A stretch of DNA of 64,000 nucleotides from Lophium mytilinum (taxonomy: Eukaryota > Ascomycota > Dothideomycetes > Mytilinidiales > Mytilinidiaceae), in the NCBI GenBank assembly GCA_010093605.1, contig MU004187.1:2100830-2164829 (forward strand), written 5' to 3'. Shown piece after piece: positions 1 to 11,069 of the stretch. Numbering within the stretch: position 1 is the first letter of the stretch; each line of letters starts with the position of its first letter. The notes under the pieces are model-generated. The model was given only the letters and a program-made list of their open reading frames with translations. It did not search any database and was not told where the DNA came from. The translations under genes were made by a program, and so were the position numbers.

Positions 1-979
1 GGTTTGATACCAACTATTCAAGTTGTTCGTCCAGTCTTTCTCTAATCGAGTTCAAACCCCGTGTATCCCGGGGGGGACTGGCAAGGTATGTTCGGCATAC
101 TCCAGCGATCTACCGCAACCTTCTCCACCACAAGGCCTGTAAAAGCTATGAGGTTGAACCTGCCGAGGAGCTGGAATAGCAGCTTGCATAGGATCGACAC
201 AGGAACCCGAGTCTCGCCCCAACATTGGCCTAGCCTTACCCGGTCGATGACAGCATCTGGACGCCCTAATTGTCATTTTGCCTCAACCTATCATTGTTGC
301 ATGTTTCAAAAACCACAGGCAGTCTATGATATGATTTACTAGCATCTCGGACTGACAATATTGCTCCTGAATCAGGAAGTGACGATGCATGACGCTGCCT
401 GGAATCAACTCATGTCCGCCAACTATTACAGCTCTTCAAGATAGGAGGATTTACCAGGCAATTCGAGTGACACGGCGTCTCCGATCCCTACGAATACAAG
501 CGCTCCAAATAGTCGCTTTCCCTGCTGATCAGGGAACCAGCTCGAAGATCACCGGACCTGATGCATTCTTTACGTATCTATCAGTCCATTCTCATGTTCT
601 CTCGCATCAATTACCAATCCGTCCGAAGGGGGGGGGGGGGAGTCCAAGGCCTCCATCTAGCTGAGAGGATCACCAAGATGTGGCGGTCTCGCAATAGGCC
701 TCCTTCACCCACGTGGGCCCATTGGCTCGGAACCCCGGAAGGTTCGAGTTCGTGCGAAGGATCAAGGATCTTGTGCACAGTTTACCGTCCCTTCCGCTAC
801 CCGTCAATGTAAATCAATTTAGCGCGTCCTTATTTCGACATTCTTTGACCGAAAGTAAACATATGTCCACAACGGTCATCACGTCACAAACGACGGAGCA
901 GTCTCCATATAGACGCTGGATTTATCATATAAATTGAGGAAGCGGTCAAAGACCTTCAACATTCGGTATCAAGTTCAAG
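1..979. other. Gene-free left flank
   Basis: No convincing coding region. The short open frames here lack recognisable domains and splice partners. A run of 13 G lies at 628-640. The right end contains the promoter of the O-methyltransferase gene. Confidence 0.6.
928..933 (+). promoter_or_regulatory. TATA-box-like element upstream of the O-methyltransferase
   Basis: TATAAA within CATATAAATT, about 47 bp before the assigned ATG at 980. Such spacing implies a very short 5' UTR. Assigned by sequence match only. Confidence 0.35.
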
Positions 980-2401
980 ATGAGTTGCTTGTCCTTCCTT
1001 CACTTGCCAAAGACGAACAAGATGGAAAAGCTCGCTGCTGAGGTGAAGACAATTGCTAGCACCGCCAATGATGTCGAGAGAAGAAAGATTATCGACTCTC
1101 TCAGAGAGCTGCAGTACTCTGTGGAGTCGCCGCACGATACACTAAACAGAACCATCTACTACGTAAATACCACTTTTCTAATACAACTCTCGGATATGTT
1201 TCTTTGAGCTATGAGTAACAACAGATCGATAGAACCTCCGTCTTGCAATAGCCAGAGTAGCTATGGATATGAAGCTATTCGAAACGCTCGTTGAAAGCGC
1301 TCCTGTCCCATTGACCGTCTCCAAACTTGCAAAGCAGACGGGTGCTTCTCCAGTGCTTCTTGGTTAGACCAACGTCCCACCCGGCTATCGATATAAAATT
1401 TACTCACAGTCTTCTAGGCCGCCTCCTCCGGTTTCTCGCTGCTTTCTCCATGGTTAAAGAAGTCGGTGTCGATACGTTCACCGCAAACCATATCACCAAG
1501 TCGATGTCAGAAGAAGGCTTCCAAGCTGGTGCTCACCATTAGTACATGCCACGTTCTTTCCCCCCGCTTATGTCCCACTAACCCGACTCCTAGCTTCGAT
1601 AACCTTAACAAAGTCTTCCAAGCCGCCCCAGATTTCCTCGCCGCTCGCAAATACCAAGATATCACCGACCCTAAAGATACACCCTTCCGGGCCGCCTACA
1701 ACACCGACCTCACCATCTTCGCCTGGGCCCAAGGCCAACCAAGTTTCCTCTCTTACTTCGGAAAGTACCTGGCATATGACCGCACTGGCCGAAAGATCTG
1801 GCTGGACGTCTATCCATTTGCTCAGGAGTGTGCCGAGCAGCCCATCACCGAGAAAGACGTCCTCCTCGTCGACGTCGGCGGTGGAATCGGTGATCAAGTA
1901 ATCGCACTGAAGACACGCCACCCCACCATCGCAGGACGCGTGATTCTGCAGGACATCCCCGAGACGCTCAACGGCGCCATCCCACACGATGGAATTGAAA
2001 CGATGGCACATGACTTCTTTCAGCCGCAGACCATCAAGGGTATGCATCAGACCTCCCCCCTCACCACCCCTATTCTAACCGCCAAGACAGGCGCCAAGTA
2101 CTACTACCTCCGCAACATCCTCCATGACTGGCCCGACGCCGCCTCCATCACTATCTTGGACCATCTTACCGAGGCCATGTCTTCTAGCTCCATTCTCTTG
2201 ATTGATGAGATAGTCCTCCCAGACTCCGGCGTCCCCTGGCAAGCGGTGCAGCTGGACATGGTCATGATGTGCTGCCTCGGCGCCATGGAGCGTACGCGTG
2301 AGCAGTGGCGCGTCCTGCTGGAGGGGCGCGGGCTTAGGATCCTTGGGGTTTGGACGTATGGGTCTGTTGGGGAGAGCGTGGTGGCTTGTGAGCTCAAGTG
2401 A
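980..2401 (+). CDS. SAM-dependent O-methyltransferase (fungal plant-type/COMT-like)
   Basis: Model: exons 980-1162, 1233-1362, 1418-1541, 1594-2039 and 2091-2401, giving 397 aa. Expected to transfer a methyl group from S-adenosylmethionine to a hydroxyl of a small aromatic or polyketide substrate in the cytosol. The N-terminal helical dimerisation/winged-helix part (about 1-150) is followed by the Rossmann methyltransferase domain with SAM-binding loop VDVGGGIGD (238-246) and the LHDWPD motif, whose His306 is the expected catalytic base. Length fits the family of sterigmatocystin-type and caffeate-type fungal O-methyltransferases. All four introns have GT..AG ends; intron 3 has a CTAAC branch site. 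Intron 4 is 51 nt, stop-free and a multiple of three, so retention would only insert 17 residues. No polyketide synthase or other secondary-metabolite gene is adjacent, so the substrate cannot be inferred. Confidence 0.88.
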
Positions 2402-2756
2402 ACTGCGATGGGATGAGCAATAGTCTGATTGGCGCTGCCTGGAACTTGACAACGCGCTTAGATGTTGGAAATCGTACGGGGGTACCCCAAGCAGTGGTAA
2501 ATGGGTGTGAGCTCAAGTGTGAACTGCGTTTAGCAATAGTTGGACTGGGTTGAACATGAAGTACGCTCAGGGTATGATGTGAAGTTTTTCGCGCTTTCAT
2601 TCAAGCTGGCCTTTCAAACCGCTGGCCTGTACTGGTCTGGCACTGTCTGGGTGCGCCAACAGGGTACAGAATCGTAAGGATTCACGCAGCTGTTCACACA
2701 AAACCTCCCTCCGCTCGCGTCTCACCTCCCACCCATCCCTTCATCATTCCAACCCC

Positions 2757-3881
2757 TCAACACGCCGAATTCGTCTGCGTAAGAAGCCCCAGCCTCCACG
2801 GCAGCGAATTATAGTCCCCACTCGCACTCGGACTAACCCCCTGATACAAATACCTCAGATTGCACGGACTAATCGCCATTGTCTGATTCGCATCCGTCCG
2901 CACCATCTCCCCATGGCTAATACTCTGCGTCCACGCCGTGCCCTCAAACGCCACATTGCTCGCCCTCGCAAACGGATTCGCCTCGGTATCCGCCAGCCCA
3001 GTCCACGGGCCCGCGATGCTGCTCGCCGTCCACGAGCGGAAGTACCGCTTGCCGTCGCTGCCGATGGCTTCGACGAGGAGGAGATACTTGCCGTCGCCGA
3101 CGCTGTACACGTTGGACGCCTCGAAGAGGGCGTTTTTGGCGTCGGATAGCGCGATGACGGGCTCGGTCATGCCGGCGGGGAAGCTGCTGAGGGGTGTCTG
3201 CGAGCGGTATAGGTGGCCGTTGTCGTCGCTGCTGAAGAGGTGGCAGTTGGAGGCGTCGCAGATTACCCACATGTCGACCCAGTAGCCGCTGCCGATGTTG
3301 GCGGTGACGGTGCTGGGCGTGCCGCTGTAGAAGTGCTTCGGGGCGCTCCAGCCGGAGGGGTTGCTGATGTCTTTGTTGGTTGAGTAGGCGGCGTTGCCGT
3401 CTTGGAATACGAGACTACATGGTGTGACAGGTTAGATACTTGTCGGTCGTACGTATGTTGGGGTTGTGACTTACTACCAGAGGCTCTGCGGTTCGAAGTA
3501 GAAGACCTGGGGAGCAGCGCGGTACCCAGAGCCGATGGGTGTCTGATCGAGGTAGTTGAAGGTAGCAGAGTTTGCTTGAGAGAAGTCCGTGAAGCTCAAG
3601 TAGACTAGATTGTAACCCGAAGACTGGGCGGTGCTGGCGAAGACGTGATATTTGCCGTCGTGGAAGACGATAGAAGGGTCTTTGATTCCAGCAATGTTCC
3701 GACTATCGCTCTTCGGGCTGATGAGTATTCCGCTCGAGCTCCATTTGAAGCTACTAGGCAGGCTGCCTGTTTGCCTAGTCGTCAAGGCATTGACGCGACC
3801 GGAGGTTGGCTCGTCCGGTACGAATAAGGGGCTGGCGACCGCAGCAGCAATCGCTGTTGCAAGGACAATGAGTGATCGCAT
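2757..3881 (-). CDS. Secreted GH62 alpha-L-arabinofuranosidase
   Basis: Model: complement(2757-3414, 3475-3881), 354 aa, one 60-nt intron with donor GTAAGT. Removes L-arabinose side chains from arabinoxylan or arabinan outside the cell. The chosen start gives a clear signal peptide (MRSLIVLATAIAAAVASP); an in-frame ATG 57 nt upstream would only add a charged leader. The mature part has the five-bladed propeller signature of GH62: GIKDPSIVF (candidate catalytic base Asp), WVDMWVICD, NALFEASNVY (candidate acid Glu), and the closing YNSLPWRLGLLT. No carbohydrate-binding module is appended, so it is a single-domain enzyme. It is convergent with the O-methyltransferase, stops 355 bp apart. Family assignment is firm; residue roles are by family analogy. 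Confidence 0.92.
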
Positions 3882-4481
3882 CTTTCGAGCACTCTTGATA
3901 CATTTTGTTGCTATGTCGCCCATCAGCTTTATACCCAAGGACTAGGACAGCTTGTCCCGAGAAAACACAATAGCCGCCCGGCTAAAGAAGTTGTCATGCC
4001 GGCAGTGAAACATGATGAAAGCTTGTATAGCGGAGAAGATCCTTATTAAAAGCGGGGGAAGGTGCTTGTGGGGTTCCAAGGAAAGTAACCGGAGAGTAGG
4101 AGGACATTTCTAGATTAGTAGCCTTTGGTTGAACGACTGCGTTGGTTGCGGATAGTCGTTCCGGGATCATATAAAGGAAGTCTGTTTGGGATTAATCTGG
4201 CGAATTTAGTTTGTCACTTCGCTAGGGTCTTCCCTGGCACTATAGTATCTGCCTCAATACATCCTAGTCCACCAATAAGCTGATTGCCGACAAAAGCATT
4301 ACAAGCGAGCATGACTTTCAATGTGACTTACTTTTCAGAAGTTTCTAGTAGGCTCCCCGAATCTGAACTGCCAGGTCAACACCAGGTGGGGCTGTTCAAA
4401 GTGTTTATACGGATTTATGGCCGGTCACTGTAGAATCTGGTGGAAGGTGAACTGAACAATCTAATCTCTAATTCCCTATCT
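3882..4481. other. Intergenic region between GH62 and permease genes
   Basis: About 600 bp holding the GH62 promoter and the permease 3' region. A TATAAA-like ATATAAAGG lies near 4170. No gene seen. Confidence 0.5.
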
Positions 4482-6097
4482 CTATTTGCCTATCTCTGCA
4501 TCTTTTGACCCCAATACTCCATCACTGTCGTTCTGTTGGCTTTTTATAGCCTCCAGAACATCCATACCCATCCCAGTCCTGGGCCCGGTGAAGTTCTTTC
4601 GTCCGTCGACGAACCATTGGACAGTGCTGATAATGAGAATGATGGTGAAGGCGACTATGCAATAATCTGGGCGCGTTAGAACCGATATTCCATGTGATTA
4701 TAATCAAACTTACTCATATTACTGCCTGTAACAGGAAGCTCCGGTGGGAAGACGAATAGAACGGTTGTGACAATTACGTAGGCAATGCCAATTAAATTTG
4801 CAGTCCATCCAAACCAGGTGGGAAGCACGAAAGCCCGTGGCGGAAGTTTGTTTCGTCCCTGTAGACAATTCACCGCGATTGGCATGGCGTAGCTGACGCC
4901 GAGGGCCACAACTGAAGCGGAGATGATGGCGTTGAATGCGCTGCTAGATCCAAGGAAGATGCAGCCAAAAATGACAACCAGTGCAGTCGTCAAGTAAAGC
5001 GCGTTGAGGGGAAGATCCAGCTTTGGATGCACCTTAGCGAAGAATCTCGAATAAGGGAGACCGCCGTCGCGAGCGAATGCGTACGACATCCTTGACGACG
5101 TCGTCATGATCGAGGTGGTAGCGAACAACAAGCAAACGAGTGGGAACATCAGAAGGCAAATAGCTCCCGCGTGGCTTTGAGTCGCGTTGTAAAGGATTTG
5201 GAGAAGAGGGCCTGCCGCTGAGGTAGTGACCGTCTGTACGTCACCAGCGACAAACAAGAGCACGGTCAGGAAGATGAAGCCGGTGAACATTCCAATAGCA
5301 ACGCAAGCAATCATGATCTTTGGCCCCTCTGTGGCAGCGTTTGGAATCTCTTCAATCATGTGGGCCACAGCATCGAAGCCGGTTAGGCCAAGACCACCTT
5401 GGAGCAATCCTAACAACCAGGCGATTCCATCGGGCCAGCCAGTCTCGTTGATGAATTGCCGGAAGACGAAATAGCCAGAGGAGTAGTTCGGGGATGCGCA
5501 GGCTAGGCATGTAATCGAAATGATACAGAATCCGGCAATAGACCATGTGATGGCGGCTTTGTTGACATACGGGAGAGACGAGTTTAGGAATGCGTTTACA
5601 ACGAAGGCGAAGACGTTGTAGCCGATATAGATGAGGAATTGATGCCATCTCTGGGGAGAGTAGCTCGGGTTCATTAGGGATATAACGCCCACAATCAGCT
5701 GGGAGCCCAGAAGGCCACCTGATGCGACCAGCGCGATCCACCCAGACACGTTGATCCAGCCAGTAATCCAAGAGAGAATCGGAACATATCGTTTCCAGCT
5801 GATGACGGCCACCCAATGATACTGGCCCCCGGCTGTGGGATATGCAGAAAGAAACTCGGCGAGAGACGCGGCGAGGCAGAGATTGCATATGCCTGCAGTC
5901 ACGAGCCCCCAGATCACACTCGTTGATCCACCGGAGGGCAGGGCCAGAGATAGAGAGGCGGAGAGAGCAGTCCACGAGTTGAGAATTGCGAAAGCCAGGC
6001 CAAGCATGGAGAGAGGGGAGAAGTTTCTCTTCAATTCTCCCTTGTGGCCGAGAGCCTCGAGCTGAAGCTCATCGTTGGTTCCCTGTGGTTCACCCAT
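4482..6097 (-). CDS. APC-superfamily amino acid/choline-type permease
   Basis: Model: complement(4482-4666, 4714-6097), 522 aa, one 47-nt intron with donor GTAAGT. Integral plasma-membrane transporter of the fungal amino-acid/GABA/choline permease group. About 12 hydrophobic segments are visible, starting with SMLGLAFAILNSWTALSASL, and the family signature GLTGFDAVAHMIEEIPNA lies near residue 260. The second exon supplies the last membrane helix (IVAFTIILIISTVQWFVDG) and a short hydrophilic tail. The start at 6097 sits in a good context (AACCATGGGT); an ATG 60 nt upstream is in frame but its leader is Asn/Phe-rich and looks like 5' UTR. Choline (Hnm1-like), GABA or another amine are all possible substrates; sequence alone does not decide. 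Confidence 0.87.
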
Positions 6098-7164
6098 GGT
6101 TAGGATTGGAACAAAATTAAAGTTGTTATTAAATGCAAGAGAATTCGCAACGAGCAATGAGATAGATATATATTAGCAGCGATGCAGTCTGAGCTATGGG
6201 CACCCTAAGAGCCCGATGGAGTCCGTCGGAGGATGGGGTCAGCCAGATAAGAAGATGGTACGGCTCCTTCTCCTCACCATGGCTCTGGGCCATCCATCAG
6301 AGCGGCGTGGAGGTTACACCGGGTTCTCCGAGACGTCATCGCGTGCTGGATCCACCCGGAAGCACGAGAGGGGGGACGGTGCCGATCTGACCAAGCCGTT
6401 GCGGGCAAGAACACGCAGGCGCCGTTTGCTGACAAGGAGGGATGCCCTGGTGAGCATGCGCTCATGAGGCATAGGAATGCGCGCTACGCTGTCCAGCGTG
6501 GGATAGAGTAAGAGCGACGTCGGTCTCCGTAATGAGAACTTGTCATCCGAGGCTAGGAAGGGCTTGCGCGACAGCCTCTGTGGCCTCACGCGAGCAAGAT
6601 ATGAGAGTAACATATTTACCTGATCGTCCGCATTGTAGGCCTCCTCTGAGACTAGTATCGAAGGGTTAGCATAAGGTTTCTTCCTAAAGATCCGAAGTGT
6701 GCCCATACTGCTCCCGCGGGCGTGAAGTGGCGGCTCATCAAAGGCTTCGAAAGCTTCTAGCGCCGTGTACCTGACCGTGCGATGGGGTGATCTGTCCCTC
6801 ATGCCTCACTTCCATCCCGTGTATCAGAATACCTGCGGGTCTTAGTGCAAACTCGAGATGCAACCGTGGGGTAGAAGGAGAGGATGTTACGACAAGCTCC
6901 TGAAGATGCTTGGCACGGCTCGGCATTCACTGCCCGCTTCTCGACCCCTCGATGTGTCGACAGCGCCCAGTCTTACAGCTTCTTCGCGAAACTATCTCAG
7001 TCTCTCTCGGCTACGAAGAACAACAGCAAAGCCCTTATAACCTGTCAGAGTGCCCAGAGCGCTACTTCTCTCATGTGACCAGCATGACGGTGCACTTTTG
7101 TTCCACCTAATCCAGTACCGGACCACCGCATCGACTCTGCAAAGCTGCGATACGGCGCGCAACG
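6098..7164. other. Intergenic region upstream of two divergent genes
   Basis: About 1.07 kb between the permease and the phosphatase, which are transcribed away from each other. A 162-codon minus-strand open frame (6314-6802) has no recognisable domain and no splice partner; I treat it as unsupported. Confidence 0.5.
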
Positions 7165-8733
7165 ATGACTCGGATGACCCGGCTGTGGAACCGCATATCT
7201 GCATCTCGCGCCCAGCGTTACGACAGACTACCATTAGGAGAACATGAACCCGAAAGTGCTCTGAAGAAACGACCCTCTCCCTACGCTGTCATTTGGCCAT
7301 GGGCAATAGTCCTCACCGGTATTGCTTTCATTTTCTGGGCCTTTTCAAGGTATTTCATCTCAAACTTCCCATTTCCTGTACTCATGAACAATAGGGTATA
7401 CTCCATCGAGCCCCTAGAACCTTCGAAACCATGCGACTCGATCGATGAAGGCTATCGTTGCAGTCCCAACATCTCGCACTTCTGGGGCCAGTACTCGCTC
7501 TACTTCAGCGTCCCCTCCGATATACCTCCAGAACCTCCTAAAGGCTGTTCCATCACCTTTGCCCAGATACTCTCAAGACATGGAGGCCGAGATCCAACGT
7601 TTGGGAAGAGTATCTGGTATAATTACACGATAAACAAGATACAGCAGAATACCAAGGAATACAATAATGAGTTTGCGATCTTAGCCGACTATGAGTACAC
7701 CCTCGGCGCAGATCAGCTTACAGCGGCCGGGAGACAACAGATGGTCAACTCCGGTATACGCTTTTACCGATTCTATGAAGCATTGGCGAGTAAGCATGTG
7801 CCATTTGTCCGGTCATCAGGGCAACATCGGGTCATTGAGTCTGGAGAAAAGTGGCTCGAAGGGTTTGGAAAAGCTAAGAATGATGGGAAGCCAGCACCAG
7901 ATATGGTCATAATCAGCGAGGATGAGGGCTCGAACAACACCTTGAGCCATGGTCTGTGCACGGCTTTCGAAGACTCCCACACTGGCAGTGCTGCACAGGC
8001 TGCGTGGGCGGGGATATTCATTCCACCGATCCAGAAAAACGTCAACACCCACCTTGTAGGCGCAGATCTTACACAGTCGGAGGTGATATACCTCATGGAC
8101 CTTTGCCCCTTCGAGACAGTTGCACATCCCACAGCCAAGTTGTCTGGCATATGCGGTCTCTTCAGTGAAAAGGAGTGGCAACAATACGACTACTACCAGT
8201 CACTAGGAAAGTACTACGGCTATGCGGACGGAAACCCTCTTGGTGCTACGCAAGGCGCGGGCTTTGTGAACGAACTGATTGCTCGGATGACGGGAAATCC
8301 AGTCGAAGACAAGACGTGTACGAACCACACCTTGAACTCAGATTCGAAGACATTCCCATTAGACAGGCGACTATATGCAGACTTCAGCCACGACAACGAC
8401 ATGGCGAGCATATTTAGTGCTTTTGGTCTCCACAATAGCACGTCACCATTATCAAACACAACTCTAGAAACCGTCAAGGATACGAGAGGCTATGCTGCCT
8501 CGTGGACTGTCCCGTTTGCAGCGCGGGCATACTTCGAGAAGATGATGTGCGAGGGGGAAGACGAGGAGTTTGTCAGAATCATCGTCAACGATCGTGTGGT
8601 ACCGCTGAGCTATTGCGATGGAGACGAGCATGGTCGATGCAAGTTGAGTAGGTTTGTTGAGAGTATGGCATTCTCACAGGCCGGTGGACACTGGGACCAG
8701 TGTTTTGTGAAGGAGCAGGAGCTACATAATTGA
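7165..8733 (+). CDS. Membrane-anchored histidine acid phosphatase (phytase-like)
   Basis: Single exon, 522 aa. Expected to hydrolyse phosphomonoesters, possibly phytate, through a phosphohistidine intermediate. The active-site motif is RHGGRDP (138-144), which fits RHGxRxP but differs from the common phytase form RHGARYP. The proton donor motif is SHDND with His409-Asp410. Several Cys and N-glycosylation sites (NYT, NNT, NHT, NST, NTT) fit an extracellular catalytic domain. Instead of a cleavable signal peptide there is one hydrophobic segment at about 42-65 after a basic 40-residue N terminus, so the protein is probably a type II membrane protein with the enzyme outside the cytosol. Natural substrate unknown. 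Confidence 0.9.
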   Translation: MTRMTRLWNRISASRAQRYDRLPLGEHEPESALKKRPSPYAVIWPWAIVLTGIAFIFWAFSRYFISNFPFPVLMNNRVYSIEPLEPSKPCDSIDEGYRCSPNISHFWGQYSLYFSVPSDIPPEPPKGCSITFAQILSRHGGRDPTFGKSIWYNYTINKIQQNTKEYNNEFAILADYEYTLGADQLTAAGRQQMVNSGIRFYRFYEALASKHVPFVRSSGQHRVIESGEKWLEGFGKAKNDGKPAPDMVIISEDEGSNNTLSHGLCTAFEDSHTGSAAQAAWAGIFIPPIQKNVNTHLVGADLTQSEVIYLMDLCPFETVAHPTAKLSGICGLFSEKEWQQYDYYQSLGKYYGYADGNPLGATQGAGFVNELIARMTGNPVEDKTCTNHTLNSDSKTFPLDRRLYADFSHDNDMASIFSAFGLHNSTSPLSNTTLETVKDTRGYAASWTVPFAARAYFEKMMCEGEDEEFVRIIVNDRVVPLSYCDGDEHGRCKLSRFVESMAFSQAGGHWDQCFVKEQELHN

Positions 8734-9166
8734 GACCACATAGTTGATACCACACAATCGATACCCTTTTCAAAATTGCATTCTTTCATCCGCATCTCAA
8801 ATGTCACTGTATTCAGAATTATCATCTAGTGAATCAGGTCGCCCTGGTCATAGTCCCGATGGCTTCCGTGATGTCCAAAACACCAGCGGGATTGATGGAG
8901 CCAACAGCATCTCGATATATATCGGGACTCGGCACCAAAGCACGGGAGCGTACAACGCACTGTAATTGGCCCACCATTCGCTCGGGTTGGCCTTCCGTCT
9001 TCCTCCGACCAAAATTTGTTGCTAGTCTCGCCAAGAGGTCTCTGCTCCGACGGCTCAGAGGAGCTTTGCCAGGAAAACATCCTCCAAGTTCCTAGCACCA
9101 CCCATCACCACCTCAGCTTGCCCTCTCCACTCACTTCGTCATATTCACACGCCCACATCCACCACA
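8734..9166. other. Intergenic, promoter of MIR1
   Basis: 433 bp with pyrimidine-rich stretches just before the MIR1 start (CACCACCTCAGC..., TCACTTCGTC). No gene seen. Confidence 0.5.
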
Positions 9167-10388
9167 ATGTCGGCTCCTCCTACATCCACCGGCTCGACAA
9201 AGCTCGATGCCATTAAGCAGAACGTTGCCGCCGCCGAACCCGGAAAACTCACCGGCCTCCAACTGTATTCGCGATTCGCTTTTGCCGGTGCCGTCTGCTG
9301 TTCGGTCACTCATGGCGGCCTCACCCCCGTGGACGTGTAAGTTACTTTTGCCAATTTGGAGGTTATCGCTGGCTTCAATGAACGGTGTCGCATTCCCGAG
9401 ACCCGCCTTGGTTTTCTCGGTACCTCAATGAAAAAGCGGCTAACACAACACCCACAGAGTCAAGACACGAATCCAACTCGACCCCGTCAAGTACAACAAG
9501 GGCCTCATCGGCGGCTTCAGGCAAGTCATCGCGTCTGAGGGAGCGGGCGCGGTATGGACTGGGTTTGGCCCGACCGCTGCAGGATACTTCCTTCAGGGCG
9601 CATTCAAGTTCGGCGGATACGAATTCTTCAAGCAACAGAGCATCAACCTCCTCGGATATGAGACCGCCTCGAACAACCGAACGGCTGTCTACCTGGCCTC
9701 CGCCGCCTGCGCTGAATTCTTCGCCGATATTGCGCTCTGCCCCCTAGAAGCCACCCGTATCCGTCTCGTTTCGGAGCCCACCTTTGCCAATGGTCTCATT
9801 GGAGGCTTTGGAAAGATTGCGAAGACCGAGGGCTTCGGCGCTTTCTACTCTGGTTTCGGTCCCATCCTGTTCAAGCAGTAAGTTTTCCCTGGGGCCACCC
9901 AGCCCAAACCGGCTATTTCCGCAAACTCTGTGCTCATCATCAACCAGAGTACCGTACACCATGGCCAAGTTCGTCGTCTACGAGAAGGTCTCGGAATTGA
10001 TCTACAAGCAAGTTGACAAGTCCACTGCCTCCGGAGGAACCCAGACCGCCATCAACCTCGGTTCTGGTCTTATTGCCGGTCTGGCCGCCGCCGTCGTGTC
10101 TCAACCCGCCGATACCATGCTCAGCAAGATCAACAAGACCAAGGGCCTTCCCGGAGAAGGTACCACCAGCCGCTTGATCAAGATCGCCAAGGAACTTGGT
10201 CTCAGGGGCTCGTACGCTGGTATTGGAGCTCGTCTATTCATGGGTAAATCTCTCTGCCCTCTCCCCGACCTCGAATCCCGTTTGTTGACCTCTTTACAGT
10301 TGGATCGCTTACGGCGGGACAATTTGCGATCTACGGCGATATCAAGAAGGCAATTGGTGCTACGGGTGGTGTTGAGATCGCCAAGTAA
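9167..10388 (+). CDS. MIR1: Mitochondrial phosphate carrier
   Basis: Model: exons 9167-9336, 9458-9877, 9948-10243 and 10300-10388, 324 aa. Imports inorganic phosphate with protons across the inner mitochondrial membrane for ATP synthesis. Three mitochondrial-carrier repeats are present, each with its signature: [20 protein letters not shown] and [10 protein letters not shown]. Stretches such as [25 protein letters not shown] and VSQPADT match the yeast Mir1 type rather than generic carriers. Intron 1 has donor GTAAGT and a CTAAC branch site. The C terminus is short (TGGVEIAK). Start chosen at the first ATG in a good context (CACAATGTC). Confidence 0.95.
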
Positions 10389-11069
10389 ATATGACAACGC
10401 AAACAGCGGACGGAACGACGATTATGCAACCGCGGCTATGACAGGGCGTTCTTTTCTCAAGGGGAAAAGCAGGTCTGTCTTCGTTTTTGCATATCGGGCA
10501 TTATTCGGGATTTTTCTTTTTTGCTTCCTCTACTACCCTTTTGGGTTGTTATGTTATAGAGAAGAAGGTATATGTCCTGCTTGCGGTGGCAGGATCTGTA
10601 ACAGTACGCCCTTAGTTAGTCTCACAGCAATAGACGGTGCGATTTTAATACCTCATGCATACTCCACCAGTTACGCAGGATTCCTCACTCAAACATGCCC
10701 TCACGATCGTGACATCACATTTCAGCCATCAGTCAACGCTGGAGCGCTGCCTCCTCATTTCCGGAAACGTGAGGAGGTTCGGCGAGCGAGTCCGTCTCAC
10801 GGCACGCGAGTAAAGTTGACGTTGCCCGGACACCTCAGGAGCTTTGAACCTGTCAAACAGTGTTGCCCATGTCAAAATATGAGAGTCGACAGCTTGAACT
10901 CTCTTTCCTATACTATAGAGACTGTGGGTTGCGAAGTTCTCCTTTCCCGCGAGCGCACGTGATCCCTCCGCTCAATGTCATATATGATTGGCCGATGCTC
11001 CTCCGCACTTTTTGGTGTTTACTTGCCCCAAACAACCCCACCTCAACCCACCAGCCAGCTCCATTCACA
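10389..11069. other. Intergenic region MIR1 to WRAP73
   Basis: About 680 bp with the MIR1 3' region (T-rich near 10490-10560) and the next promoter. No gene or repeat seen. Confidence 0.5.

Noticed and set aside
41-60. tRNA T-arm-like GAGTTCAAACCCC
   Set aside because: No acceptor, D or anticodon arm could be found around it on either strand.
6314-6802. 162-codon minus-strand frame as a gene
   Set aside because: No domain, Arg-rich chance composition, no splice partner or promoter; it lies between two divergent genes.
1-8733. Secondary-metabolite cluster around the O-methyltransferase
   Set aside because: No polyketide synthase, NRPS, terpene cyclase, P450 or pathway regulator is in the neighbourhood; neighbours are a hydrolase, a permease and a phosphatase.
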